Shown here in pieces: positions 54,877-63,432 of a stretch of DNA of 64,000 nucleotides (position 1 is its first letter; the number at the start of each line of letters is the position of its first letter). Below the pieces are notes generated by a model that saw only the letters and a list, made by a program, of their open reading frames with translations, had not been told where the DNA came from and searched no databases. Source of the DNA: Prosthecobacter algae (GTDB lineage Bacteria; Verrucomicrobiota; Verrucomicrobiia; Verrucomicrobiales; Verrucomicrobiaceae); contig NZ_BAABIA010000004.1 of NCBI RefSeq assembly GCF_039542385.1, positions 372,001 through 436,000 on the forward strand. Direction: 5' to 3'. Position numbers and translations under genes: made by a program.

Positions 54877-56163
54877 TTAGGCTTTGAGGCTCTTGATAGC
54901 GAAGCTGGCTGCGTAGGCCTCCAGGTCGCTTTTGGGATCAAAAACACTTCCGTCAAAGAAGGATTCCGGCTTGTCATCAGCACCGCCGTGGGCGTAGCCG
55001 ATCTCCTTCATCGCTTCTTCATAAATGTCACCGCGCATCACCTGTTTGGCCACAGCCGCATAGTCCGGTGCCCCCTCAGTGAAGCCCCAGCGGCGAAGCT
55101 GCGTCAGCCACCAGTGCGAATACTTCGCCTGTGGGTAGTTGCAGTTGCGGTCGCTGAAAATCATGTAGTTCGGGTCACGGAAGCGGCGCCCGTCTCCCAT
55201 GTCGTATTTGCCTTGGAGGCGACCCAGGATGGTTTCCGGCGGGCAGTTAATGTAAGTCGGGGCGCTGACAATTTTCGCCTGCTCTTCGCGGTTTTCCATC
55301 TTGTCCAGCCACACGCTGGCCTCATGCAGAGCCTTCAGCACGGCCTTCACCGTCTTCGGATTTTTCTCGGCGAATTCTTCGGTGAAAGCGCAGACTTTTT
55401 CCGGATGGTCCTTCCAGATAGCCTGGGTGGTGATGGCGGTGAATCCGATGTCATCGGAGATGGAGCGCGCATTCCAGGGTTCCCCCACGCAAAAGCCATC
55501 CATCTGCCCCACCTTCATGTTCGCCACCATCTGCGGAGGCGGAATGGTGATGAGGGAAACATCGGCTCCCGCACCGCTCGCATCGCCAGGGTGGATGCCG
55601 CCTGCGGCCAGATAATAGCGCATCCACATGGCATGGGTGCCAGGGGGGAAAGTCATGGCAAAGGCCATCGGTTTGCCCGCCGCCTTGGCCTCATCCACGA
55701 AAGGTTTCAGCGCCTTCGGATCATCGGCAACTTTGCCCTTCAGCTCCTTTTTCAGGGTGATGGCCTGGCCGTTGCGATTGAGCAGCCAGGGAATGATCAT
55801 CGGCTTTTTGGGGGCACCTCCCAGTCCCATTGTGCTGGCAATCGGCATGCCAATCAGCATGTGTGTGGCTTGGATGTCACCATTGCTCAGCGAGTCGCGG
55901 ATGGCCGCCCAGCTCGCCCCTTTTGTCACCGTGGATTTGATGCCATATTTTTTGAACAGGCTCTTTTCATGCGCGATGACGATGCTGGAGCAGTCTGTCA
56001 GCGCGATGATGCCCAGATTCACATCGGGCCGTTCAGGGGAATCATCGGCATAGGCGCTGCCCACCCAGCCTTGGGGAAGGCCGGCTAGGAGCGTGCCGAG
56101 ACTGGCCGCTGTGGATCGCTGCAAAAGGCTGCGACGGGAGAGGGTGGAAACAGGTGATTTCAT
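54877..56163 (-). CDS. nrtA: Nitrate-binding periplasmic protein, NrtA-like
   Basis: 428 residues. A twin-arginine leader (MKSPVSTLSRRSLLQRSTAA) ends near SAYA. The mature part has the NrtA/CmpA layout: VNLGIIALTDCSSIVIAHEKSLFKKYG, AFAMTFPPGTHAMWMRYYLAAGGI, VGQMDGFCVGEPWNARS and NYPQAKYSHWWLTQLRRWG near the end. Periplasmic nitrate (or nitrite) capture for NrtB-NrtC/D. The ATG at 56163 overlaps the stop of the cytosolic paralogue by four bases; the longer frame to 56256 has no leader. Bicarbonate (CmpA) is the main alternative ligand, but the neighbours favour nitrate. Confidence 0.9.
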   Translation of the reverse strand: MKSPVSTLSRRSLLQRSTAASLGTLLAGLPQGWVGSAYADDSPERPDVNLGIIALTDCSSIVIAHEKSLFKKYGIKSTVTKGASWAAIRDSLSNGDIQATHMLIGMPIASTMGLGGAPKKPMIIPWLLNRNGQAITLKKELKGKVADDPKALKPFVDEAKAAGKPMAFAMTFPPGTHAMWMRYYLAAGGIHPGDASGAGADVSLITIPPPQMVANMKVGQMDGFCVGEPWNARSISDDIGFTAITTQAIWKDHPEKVCAFTEEFAEKNPKTVKAVLKALHEASVWLDKMENREEQAKIVSAPTYINCPPETILGRLQGKYDMGDGRRFRDPNYMIFSDRNCNYPQAKYSHWWLTQLRRWGFTEGAPDYAAVAKQVMRGDIYEEAMKEIGYAHGGADDKPESFFDGSVFDPKSDLEAYAASFAIKSLKA

Positions 56164-57269
56164 GCGTTGGCAGGGGTGGATCGTTTGTTGGTTTTGCTGG
56201 TTTTCTTGGCGGCGGCTTGCAGTGCAGGGAAAGGGAGGGCATCTGAGTTCCAGCACTCGCGTAGCGCATCGCTGGCCTCAGCGCGCTGGCTTGGAAGGAT
56301 CAGGCCGTGGGCAATGAATTCATCCACCAGCCAGCGCCCACGCTCGCTGGTCGTCTCGTTCGCCTCATAGCGGTGGAAGATGTGGAAATTCGCCGCATCG
56401 CTGCTCTTGCCTGTGCCCAGGTCAAAAGGGCCGATCAAGGAGCGCCTGAGGATGTCCTCACCATGGGAAAAGTAACCGCTGTCGGCCAGGATTCGCACGA
56501 CTTCGGGGCGGTTGCCCTTCACATCACAAAAAGCGCAGGACTCGCGCAAAGCCTCACGGATGGCATGGGCCTGGTCGCTATGCTGCTCAATGAAAACCTC
56601 GTTCATCAGCAGCACCTTTTCTGGGTGTCCTGGGGAAAGCTCTTCACTCGTCGCGGCGATCCAGCCCACACCCTTGTCCACCGCGACGGAGTTCCAGGGT
56701 TCGCCCACGCAGTAGCCATCAATCAGTCCCGCAGCCAGATTGGCCGCCATCTGGGTGGGTGGCAGCGCCACGATGCGCACATCCTGGTTGGGATCAATGC
56801 CTCCCGAAATAAGCCAGCGGCGGAGCAGAAAGTGATGGGCCGCGTAGCGTGAGACCATGCCGAAGGTCAGGCGGCGGGAGGTGGTGCTGCGGATCAGCTT
56901 CTTCAGGCTGGCGGCATCTCGCACCCCCCGGTTCCACAGATCGCGGCTCAGCGTGATGGCGTCGCCGTTCAGGTTGAAGACGAATGGGGCCACCACCCTA
57001 CAAGGGGGCGTGCTCAGGCCCAGACGCATCGCAAGTGCCAGCCCGGCGATGGCGTGCGCAGCGTCCACTTGGCCATAGAGCAGCTTCTCCCGGATGGTGG
57101 CCCACCCGACCTCACAACTCAGTTCGACTTTGACACCATGTTTGCGGAACAGCTCTTTCTCCTTCGCCACCAGTAACGGCGCACAGTCGGCCAGCGGAAT
57201 GAATCCGATGCGGACTGGCTTTACGACCCCGGCAAGAGGGGTGGAGGAAAGAAGAGCTGACTTTGGCAT
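56160..57269 (-). CDS. Cytosolic NrtA paralogue, NasS-like nitrate sensor candidate
   Basis: 369 residues, same fold as the exported binding protein (VRIGFIPLADCAPLLVAKEKELFRKHGV, RLTFGMVSRYAAHHFLLRRWLISGG, AAGLIDGYCVGEPWNSVAV) but without any signal peptide: it begins MPKSALLSSTPLAGVVKPVR. That is the mark of NasS, which binds nitrate in the cytosol and releases the antiterminator NasT. No ANTAR-domain NasT is in this window. It is the first gene of the transport operon and overlaps nrtA by four bases. It could also be a lipid- or membrane-associated binding protein that uses no leader, which is less likely. The basic Lys/Ser tail (KKTSKTNKRS) is unusual. Confidence 0.8.
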   Translation of the reverse strand: MPKSALLSSTPLAGVVKPVRIGFIPLADCAPLLVAKEKELFRKHGVKVELSCEVGWATIREKLLYGQVDAAHAIAGLALAMRLGLSTPPCRVVAPFVFNLNGDAITLSRDLWNRGVRDAASLKKLIRSTTSRRLTFGMVSRYAAHHFLLRRWLISGGIDPNQDVRIVALPPTQMAANLAAGLIDGYCVGEPWNSVAVDKGVGWIAATSEELSPGHPEKVLLMNEVFIEQHSDQAHAIREALRESCAFCDVKGNRPEVVRILADSGYFSHGEDILRRSLIGPFDLGTGKSSDAANFHIFHRYEANETTSERGRWLVDEFIAHGLILPSQRAEASDALRECWNSDALPFPALQAAAKKTSKTNKRSTPANA

Positions 57270-57354
57270 GACTCTTCATTGCATCAGCAGCAGAGGTGCC
57301 AGCGTGCCAACCTCATGCAGAAACCATGCGCAATCTTTTTCACTTGGAGTATGA
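57270..57354. promoter_or_regulatory. Divergent promoter region between the nitrate operon and its LysR regulator
   Basis: 85 bases between the NasS-like and LysR start codons. A LysR regulator usually acts on such a shared gap. GGAG at 57346-57349 serves the LysR start at 57355. No clear -35/-10 pair or T-N11-A box could be assigned with confidence. Confidence 0.5.
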
Positions 57355-58266
57355 ATGGAATTCATGGATCAACCGCTCGATACCCGACAGCTTCGCGCTT
57401 TCATCTCCCTGGCCCGCACTGGTAGCTTCACACAGGCTGGCCGTGAGTTACATCTCACTCAGTCCGCCATCAGCCATGCCATCAAGGCCCTGGAGACCGA
57501 CCTCGCCTGCCAGCTTTTCCATCGCCAGGGTAAAAGCGTGCACCTCACCCACCACGGGCGCGAGCTCCTTCCCCATGCAGAAACCATCATGCAGGAAATG
57601 AACCAGGCCCGTGCCATGCTAGGCGCGCTGGACATGACTCCTCGGGGTCGCCTAACCATTGGTTGTACACCGGCAGCCTCCCAGTTCATCCTGCCCACCG
57701 TCTTGCGGGAGTTTAAGGAAAGCTTCTCCCAGTATGAGATCCGCGTGGTGCCGGGAGAAACCCCGCAAACCATCGAAAAACTCCTGAGCAATGAAGTGGA
57801 CCTCGCCGTCACCCTGCGGCCCCCGGATGTCTCACGCCTGGACTGCCACCCCATCTTTGAGGATGAACTCGAGTTCCTGGTTTCCCCTCTTCATAGTTGG
57901 GCGACGAAGCCTCCGCGGATCAAGGACGCTACTTCGGAGACCTTCATTGTCTCCAGCCGCAGCAGCCTGAATTTTGCCATGATCCAGGAGTTCTTCCTCA
58001 AGCAAGGCGTCCGGCTCAATCATTTCATCGAGCTGGGCAGCAGTGAGGCCATCAAGGAACTGGCCAAACTGGGCCTCGGGGTTGCCATCGCGGCCCGCTG
58101 GATCGCTCGCAACGAAATCGCCGCAGGCCAGCTCGTCCCCGTGCCCCTTCCCAAGGCCCGCCTCCGCCGTCGTTGGGTCACCTCGCATCTCAAGGGCCGC
58201 CCGCTCAATCTGGCGGAAAGGACCTTCGTGGGTCTCTGCGAGCAGGTGGGAAAATACATGCAGTAA
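57355..58266 (+). CDS. LysR-family transcriptional regulator
   Basis: 303 residues. Winged helix at about 8-67 (LDTRQLRAFISLARTGSFTQ, LTQSAISHAIKALETDL), then a ligand-binding domain of two lobes with RLTIGCTPAASQFILPTVL. Divergent from the nitrate transport operon and separated by only 85 bases, so it most likely controls it, as NtcB- or CynR-like proteins do for nitrogen or one-carbon transport; the co-inducer is unknown. GGAG five bases upstream supports the ATG at 57355; the ATG at 57364 is too far from it. Confidence 0.92.
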   Translation: MEFMDQPLDTRQLRAFISLARTGSFTQAGRELHLTQSAISHAIKALETDLACQLFHRQGKSVHLTHHGRELLPHAETIMQEMNQARAMLGALDMTPRGRLTIGCTPAASQFILPTVLREFKESFSQYEIRVVPGETPQTIEKLLSNEVDLAVTLRPPDVSRLDCHPIFEDELEFLVSPLHSWATKPPRIKDATSETFIVSSRSSLNFAMIQEFFLKQGVRLNHFIELGSSEAIKELAKLGLGVAIAARWIARNEIAAGQLVPVPLPKARLRRRWVTSHLKGRPLNLAERTFVGLCEQVGKYMQ

Positions 58267-58294
58267 ACTTGGTTAGGCGTATTCTTTCATTCTT

Positions 58295-58834
58295 ATGATC
58301 ACAGGTTCACCCTTTCAATACTGCTCCCGCTGCGGCCATGACACCATGGCGGCCGCCAGCTCCCGCGAGCATGTCTGCGATGACTGCGGTTACCGCCACT
58401 TCATCACCCCATTCCCGGCTGCCTGCGCCCTCATCTTGGATGCCGACGGTCGCTTGCTGGTGACTCGGCGCGCCCATGAGCCAGGTCTGGGTAAATTGGG
58501 ACTTCCTGGGGGTGTCATAGAGCCAGCCGAAACTGGAGAGGAAGCCGCTGCACGTGAAACCCGCGAGGAAGTGGGGCTGGACCTGCCACCCTCTGCCTTT
58601 CGCTATTTTGCCTCCCTGCCTAACTGGTACTATTACCAGGACTATCTCTGGCCCACCCTTGATCTATTTTTTACAGCCAGTGTGCCTGGGTTCGATTCAC
58701 TCGCACCCAGCCCTGAGGAGGTCTCAGAAATATTCGCCCTGCCGCTGGCTGAAGTTCCCTTGGCCGACTTCGCCTTCGAATCGAATGCCGAAGCCGTGAG
58801 AAGGTTGCAAGAACAGCGCGCCCGGCTTGTATGA
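58295..58834 (+). CDS. Nudix hydrolase with N-terminal zinc ribbon
   Basis: 179 residues. An N-terminal CSRCG...CDDCG zinc ribbon precedes a Nudix domain with box GVIEPAETGEEAAARETREE plus VGL, which carries the metal-binding REXXEE. Zinc-ribbon Nudix proteins include NudC-type NADH/RNA-cap hydrolases, but this one lacks the long NudC N domain and the SQPWPFPxS motif; instead it has LPNWYYYQDYLWPTLDLFF, close to a general NUDIX group for nucleotide diphosphates. It lies 28 bases after the LysR gene and 7 bases before the SDR gene on the same strand. Confidence 0.88.
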   Translation: MITGSPFQYCSRCGHDTMAAASSREHVCDDCGYRHFITPFPAACALILDADGRLLVTRRAHEPGLGKLGLPGGVIEPAETGEEAAARETREEVGLDLPPSAFRYFASLPNWYYYQDYLWPTLDLFFTASVPGFDSLAPSPEEVSEIFALPLAEVPLADFAFESNAEAVRRLQEQRARLV

Positions 58835-58841
58835 CTGCCTC

Positions 58842-59612
58842 ATGATCCACCCACTCTTTGATCTCACTGGCAGGGCAGCACTCGTCACCGGAGGCAGCAA
58901 GGGCCTCGGCAAAGCCATGGCGCGTGCCTTTGCCGAAGCAGGGGCAGATGTCTTCATCTCCAGCCGTAGCGAGGGGGAGCTCAAATCCGCAGCCGCCGAG
59001 ATTGGCGAAGGGCTCCCCGTGCGTGTCGAATGGATGGTGGCCGACATGGTGGACCGTGCCCAAGTCAAGGCCCTCGCGGCAGAAGCCGTCAAACGCCTCG
59101 GGAAGGTGGACATCCTCATCAACAACGCCGGTTCTAATCAGCCCCAGGCCATTGACGAAATCACCGATGAAGCCTGGGATCGCATTGTCGAGCTGGATCT
59201 CACTTCCTGCATGGCTCTCACGCGCGCCCTCGTCCCCGGAATGAAGGAGAGGCAGTGGGGCCGCGTCATCCACATTTCCTCCGTGCTTGGCGTCGGCTCC
59301 AAGGAAAAGCGCAATGCCTACTCCGCCTGCAAGGCCGGGCTCATCGGCCTTGCCAAAGCCAGTGCCATCGATCTCGGTACCTACAACATCACCGTCAACT
59401 GCCTTTGCCCGGGCCCCTTTCTCACCGATCTTCCCATGAGCCTCCTCAGCGATCCTGAAAAGGAGGCCTTTGCCAATCGTACTGCCCTTAAACGCTGGGG
59501 CCAGCCTCGCGAGCTTGCTGGTCCCGCCCTCATGCTGGCCAGTGAAGCCGGCAGCTACATCACGGGCGAGGCTCTGCTGGTGGATGGTGGGGCCTTTGCG
59601 CGCGCTCTGTGA
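58842..59612 (+). CDS. Short-chain dehydrogenase/reductase
   Basis: 256 residues, classical SDR. Cofactor motif TGGSKGLG (16-23), NNAG near residue 90, catalytic Ser in VIHISSVLG, and YSACK with the catalytic Tyr and Lys. The C terminus GSYITGEALLVDGG is conserved. FabG- or gluconate-dehydrogenase-like. It would oxidise or reduce an alcohol/keto group using NAD(P)H; the substrate is unknown. The ATG at 58842 is preferred over an upstream TTG at 58827 because it places the first strand normally. Confidence 0.92.
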   Translation: MIHPLFDLTGRAALVTGGSKGLGKAMARAFAEAGADVFISSRSEGELKSAAAEIGEGLPVRVEWMVADMVDRAQVKALAAEAVKRLGKVDILINNAGSNQPQAIDEITDEAWDRIVELDLTSCMALTRALVPGMKERQWGRVIHISSVLGVGSKEKRNAYSACKAGLIGLAKASAIDLGTYNITVNCLCPGPFLTDLPMSLLSDPEKEAFANRTALKRWGQPRELAGPALMLASEAGSYITGEALLVDGGAFARAL

Positions 59613-59664
59613 AGAAATTAAATCTTCACTGGCACTTTTTTGGAAGTCCCCGTTCAGTACTCGG

Positions 59665-60918
59665 ATGTCATCGTCGCCAGTTGTCCCTGCTCCCTCCCAT
59701 CGACCCGGAATCCTCTTGGTCGTCGCCACCCTGTTGATTTACAGCGTCCTGTCCTTTGTCCGGCATTCGGAAAGCACCGTTTGGGATGAGCAGCGCTATA
59801 TCGACTATGCCACTAATCTCACCCAAGGCTTCTATGTCACTTCCGACGAGCCCGATATCGTCAATGGCCCCGCCTATCCCCTAGTGCTCATGCCGTTTGT
59901 CGGCGGTGGGCCGGATGCATGGCGGCTGGCGCGCATCCTGAATGCCTTTTTCATGGCTGCGGCTGTGGGTTTTGTCTGGCTCACCGTGCGCCACTATGCT
60001 GGGGCGGGGTGGGCTTTTGCTGGGGCCTTCATCACAGCCTTTCATCCCACCATGCTGTGGATGGGCTTTTCCCTCATGACGGAGCCCATGTCCACCTTTG
60101 CCTTCACCGGATTTATCTGGGCTTTCACCCATGCTTTGCGGGATCGTGGGTGGAAATGGATGTTGGCCGCCATCGTTTTCTTCGGCTGGCTCATTTTGAC
60201 ACGCGTGTTTTTTGGCCACGTCCTCATGGCTACGGCGGCCCTCAGCGTGATGCTTCTGCTCATCAAGGAATGGCGCCCGGCACTGCTGCGCACCCTCATC
60301 ATCCTGGTAGGGGCGTTGCTTTTCTGCTCTCCTTATCTCGCCTACACCCAGTCAAAAACCGGCCAGTTCCTTTGTTGGTCCACCAACAGCGGTGAGCTTC
60401 TCTATTGGATTAGCAGCCATCATGAAGGGGAAAATGGCCACTGGTTTGGGAAAGAGGATGTGCAAACCCAGGAGTTTATCAATCCCGCTCATCGTGAGTT
60501 TTACCAGGACCTGTTACCCCACCCCATCTTGGAGCGGGAAGAAAGGCTGAAAGCCGCTGCCGTCGCCAATTTCAAGGCCAATCCTGCCCGGGTCGCCTAC
60601 AACTGGGTCTGCAATCTCACTCGCTTGGCCTTCGGTTTTCCTCGTTCCCACCAGCCGGAAGAGCTGCGCACCATCGTCCTCATCGCCTTCAATGGGCCCG
60701 TGATTGTCATGGCCTTGCTGGCAGGTCTGCTCGGCCTGCGCTTCTGGCGCACCGTACCAGTGGAAATCTGGCTCTTGATGGCCATGGCCGCCTTTTACTT
60801 GGGCGGCAGCAGTCTCGCTCCCAGCCTACCTCGCTACTTTGTCCTCATGGTGCCGGTGCTATGGCTTGGCATCGCCCACGTCTTTAAACGCCACCTGCGT
60901 GTGAGCGTCACGGGCTGA
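59665..60918 (+). CDS. ArnT/PMT-like membrane glycosyltransferase (GT-C fold)
   Basis: 417 residues, about ten hydrophobic helices. After the first helix comes SESTVWDEQRYIDYATNLTQ; an acidic pair at this position is the GT-C catalytic mark. Later features: NGPAYPLVLMPF, ARILNAFFMAAAVGFVWL and FHPTMLWMGFSLMTEPMSTF, typical of the dolichyl-phosphate-mannose/ArnT group. It would transfer a sugar from polyprenyl phosphate to a surface lipid or protein. The ATG at 59665 lies 52 bases after the SDR stop; the longer frame overlaps the SDR gene. Acceptor unknown. Confidence 0.82.
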   Translation: MSSSPVVPAPSHRPGILLVVATLLIYSVLSFVRHSESTVWDEQRYIDYATNLTQGFYVTSDEPDIVNGPAYPLVLMPFVGGGPDAWRLARILNAFFMAAAVGFVWLTVRHYAGAGWAFAGAFITAFHPTMLWMGFSLMTEPMSTFAFTGFIWAFTHALRDRGWKWMLAAIVFFGWLILTRVFFGHVLMATAALSVMLLLIKEWRPALLRTLIILVGALLFCSPYLAYTQSKTGQFLCWSTNSGELLYWISSHHEGENGHWFGKEDVQTQEFINPAHREFYQDLLPHPILEREERLKAAAVANFKANPARVAYNWVCNLTRLAFGFPRSHQPEELRTIVLIAFNGPVIVMALLAGLLGLRFWRTVPVEIWLLMAMAAFYLGGSSLAPSLPRYFVLMVPVLWLGIAHVFKRHLRVSVTG

Positions 60919-61019
60919 AAAGATCAAATCGCACTGGAATTGCCCCAAGGTGCGTCTAGATTCGTATCTCCCCAGTCGCCGCGCTTTCTCGTCTCGGCGC
61001 AGATCTTTCCTACCTCCCT

Positions 61020-62234
61020 ATGCCCAGCAAGAAGACCCACGTCTGCGACTCTGTCGAATCCGTCATCGCGGACATCCGTGCCGGCCGCATGGTGATCGTG
61101 ACTGATGATGAAGACCGTGAAAATGAGGGGGACCTCATCTGCGCGGCTGAGGCCATCACCCCTGAAATGGTCACCTTCATGGTGCGTGAAGGCGGCGGCA
61201 TGCTTTGCGTCCCCGTGTCCCTCGCCATTGCCAAACAGCTCAATCTCGAAAGCATGGTGCCGGAGAACCGCGAGGCTTTCCGCACCGATTTCACCGTGAC
61301 CGTGGATGCCGCCGAAGGCATCTCCACTGGGATTAGTTCAGCGGACCGCGCCCGCACCATTCGCCTGCTGGGAGAGCCCCAAAGCACCATTGCCGACTTC
61401 GTTCAGCCCGGGCATATCAACCCCCTTGTGGCCAAACCCGGCGGGGTCTTGCGCCGCGCTGGCCATACGGAGGCCGCCGTGGACCTCTGCCGCCTTGCAG
61501 GCCTTCGCGAAGCGGGCGTTCTCATCGAGATCATGAATCCCGATGGCACCATGGCTCGCATGCCAGACCTGCAAAAGTTTGCCAAAAAGCACAAGCTCAA
61601 GGTTTGCTCCATCGCCGAGCTCATCGCCTACCGCCGTCGCAGTGAAAAGCTGGTGGAAAAGATCGAAGTCGTGGACATGCCCACCGACTTTGGTGTCTTT
61701 AAGCTCCATCTATATAAGAGCAGCATCGACAGCGTCCACCACGTCGCCCTCGTCATGGGGGACATTGATGCGGAAACTCCCACCCTCGTCCGGGTGCATA
61801 GCGAATGCCTCACGGGCGATATCTTTGCCTCCCGCCGCTGCGATTGCGGTAGCCAGCTCCACGCCGCCATGACCAAGGTGGCCGAGGCCGGACGCGGCAT
61901 CATCATCTACATGCGTGGTCATGAAGGGCGCGGCATCGGCCTCCACGGCAAGATCATGGCCTACAAGCTCCAGGAAGAAGGGCTCGACACCGTCGAGGCC
62001 AATCTCAAGCTCGGTTACGCCATGGACCTGCGGGACTATGGCATCGGTGCCCAGATCATCTCCGACCTCGGCGTGCGCAAAATCCGCCTCATGACCAATA
62101 ATCCCCGCAAGGTCGTGGGACTGGAAGGTCACAAGCTGGAAATCACGGAGCAGGTTCCCGTCATTTCCGAACCGAATCCGCACAACAAAAAGTACCTCGA
62201 AACCAAAAAGAAAAAACTCGGCCACAAGCTCTGA
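61020..62234 (+). CDS. ribBA: RibBA: DHBP synthase / GTP cyclohydrolase II
   Basis: 404 residues. The N half (about 1-205) is 3,4-dihydroxy-2-butanone-4-phosphate synthase (VTDDEDRENEGDLICAAEAI, GHTEAAVDLCRLAG, EIMNPDGTMAR). The C half is GTP cyclohydrolase II with the zinc site HSECLTGDIFASRRCDCG and RGHEGRGIGLHGKIMAYKLQ. It makes both precursors of riboflavin. It begins an apparent riboflavin operon: ribH starts 39 bases later and nusB six bases after that. The upstream 100 bases show no FMN riboswitch pattern. Cytosolic. Confidence 0.96.
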   Translation: MPSKKTHVCDSVESVIADIRAGRMVIVTDDEDRENEGDLICAAEAITPEMVTFMVREGGGMLCVPVSLAIAKQLNLESMVPENREAFRTDFTVTVDAAEGISTGISSADRARTIRLLGEPQSTIADFVQPGHINPLVAKPGGVLRRAGHTEAAVDLCRLAGLREAGVLIEIMNPDGTMARMPDLQKFAKKHKLKVCSIAELIAYRRRSEKLVEKIEVVDMPTDFGVFKLHLYKSSIDSVHHVALVMGDIDAETPTLVRVHSECLTGDIFASRRCDCGSQLHAAMTKVAEAGRGIIIYMRGHEGRGIGLHGKIMAYKLQEEGLDTVEANLKLGYAMDLRDYGIGAQIISDLGVRKIRLMTNNPRKVVGLEGHKLEITEQVPVISEPNPHNKKYLETKKKKLGHKL

Positions 62235-62273
62235 TTCGCTCCGCTTCCTTTTCAGGCCCTTTATCCCTCCCTC

Positions 62274-62780
62274 ATGTCTCAATACGGTCCCAGTCGTCCC
62301 CGTCCCATCCAGGATCGCGTCTCCATCGCGATTGTGGCCAGTCTTTATAACAACCAGTTCGTCCAGGGTCTCATTGACGCCGGGCGTGAAGAACTGGAAG
62401 AGCTGGCACCCAATGCCACCATCACCGTTTATCGCGTGCCAGGCGCTTTTGAGATCCCCGTCTGCACCGAGCTGGTGATCAAAAACACCCGCCCAGATGC
62501 CGTCATCGCCTTCGGCGTCATCATCCGTGGCTCCACTGAGCATGCAGACCTGGTTGGCGCTTCCGTTACCGATGCCCTCCAGCAGATGGCCGTCCGCCAC
62601 ACCCTCCCGGTCGTCCATGAGGTACTGCTCGTCAGTTCCGAAGAACAGGCCGAAGAGCGCTGCCTCGGCGTCAAAATCAACCGGGGCACCGAGGCTGCCC
62701 AGGTCGCCGTGAACATGATCGCCCTCTTCCGCAAAATGCGCGCCAGCTTTGCCGGTCAACCTGAACTGGAGACCGCCTGA
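62274..62780 (+). CDS. ribH: 6,7-dimethyl-8-ribityllumazine synthase
   Basis: 168 residues. Marks: VSIAIVASLYNNQFVQGLIDAG, VYRVPGAFEIPV, AVIAFGVIIRGSTEHADLVG and LPVVHEVLLVSSEEQAEERC. It joins the two RibBA-derived precursors to form lumazine, the penultimate riboflavin step, as a capsid-like oligomer. The usual TPHFD-type loop is replaced by RGSTEHAD as in most family members, and HGVLT is VHEVLLV here. Between ribBA and nusB, the classical order rib-nusB. Confidence 0.95.
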   Translation: MSQYGPSRPRPIQDRVSIAIVASLYNNQFVQGLIDAGREELEELAPNATITVYRVPGAFEIPVCTELVIKNTRPDAVIAFGVIIRGSTEHADLVGASVTDALQQMAVRHTLPVVHEVLLVSSEEQAEERCLGVKINRGTEAAQVAVNMIALFRKMRASFAGQPELETA

Positions 62781-62785
62781 TCTAT

Positions 62786-63205
62786 ATGGGAAAACGCCGC
62801 GAAGGACGCGAAGCCGCCGTCCAGTTTCTGTTTGCCAGTGAGCTCCATGGTGAACACACCCCCGAGGAGCAGGAAGCTTTTTGGACCATTCACAACGCCA
62901 AAAATTCCGTCCGCACCTACGCCGAATCGCTCATCCAGGGCGTCCAGGCCCATGTCACCGAGATTGATGGGCTGATTGAGCCCGTGCTGGAAAACTTCCG
63001 CATCCAGCGTCTCGCCTACGTGGACCGCAATGTCCTGCGCCTCGCCGTCTATGAAATGCTGCATGTGCCGGAAGTGCCCGCACCCGTTATCATCAATGAA
63101 GCCATCGAGATCGCCAAGGCCCTCGGGGCAGGGGAGTCAGGCTCCTTTGTGAACGGCATCCTTCACAAGATCGCCCAGAAAGTCCGGCCAAAATCGAACA
63201 ATTGA
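62786..63205 (+). CDS. nusB: Transcription antitermination factor NusB
   Basis: 139 residues, all-helical. Marks: KRREGREAAVQFLFASELHG at the N terminus, RLAYVDRNVLRLAVYEMLHV in the middle, and VIINEAIEIAKALGAGESGSFVNGILHKIA at the end, which includes the conserved NusB signature. It binds boxA RNA with NusE to prevent early stops in rRNA transcription. The short five-base gap after ribH suggests coupling. An imperfect hairpin at 63227-63262 followed by T5 at 63272 could end the operon. Confidence 0.95.
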   Translation: MGKRREGREAAVQFLFASELHGEHTPEEQEAFWTIHNAKNSVRTYAESLIQGVQAHVTEIDGLIEPVLENFRIQRLAYVDRNVLRLAVYEMLHVPEVPAPVIINEAIEIAKALGAGESGSFVNGILHKIAQKVRPKSNN

Positions 63206-63432
63206 GCGGTGGCAGCAGTCCACCTCAAACACTCTTCCGCTGGGATTCACCGCCCAGTGTTTGTGGTGTGCTTTTTGCACTTGCAATGAACCGGAATTGA
63301 CCAAAGCCGGGCAAATGTTCAAAAAGCGCCGATTCACGACAGAAAAGAACTTGTTGATGCGCCTACAAACGCTTTCATAACATCCCACTTGCCCACCCCC
63401 ATAAACCATCAGGAACGAAGGAGAATCAAACT

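Noticed and set aside
57314-57587. 14-bp repeat CATGCAGAAACCAT at 57314 and 57574
   Set aside because: One copy is in the promoter gap and one inside the LysR gene; no third copy or symmetry, so probably chance.
60919-61019. FMN riboswitch before ribBA
   Set aside because: The 101-bp gap is too short and lacks the conserved junction sequences.
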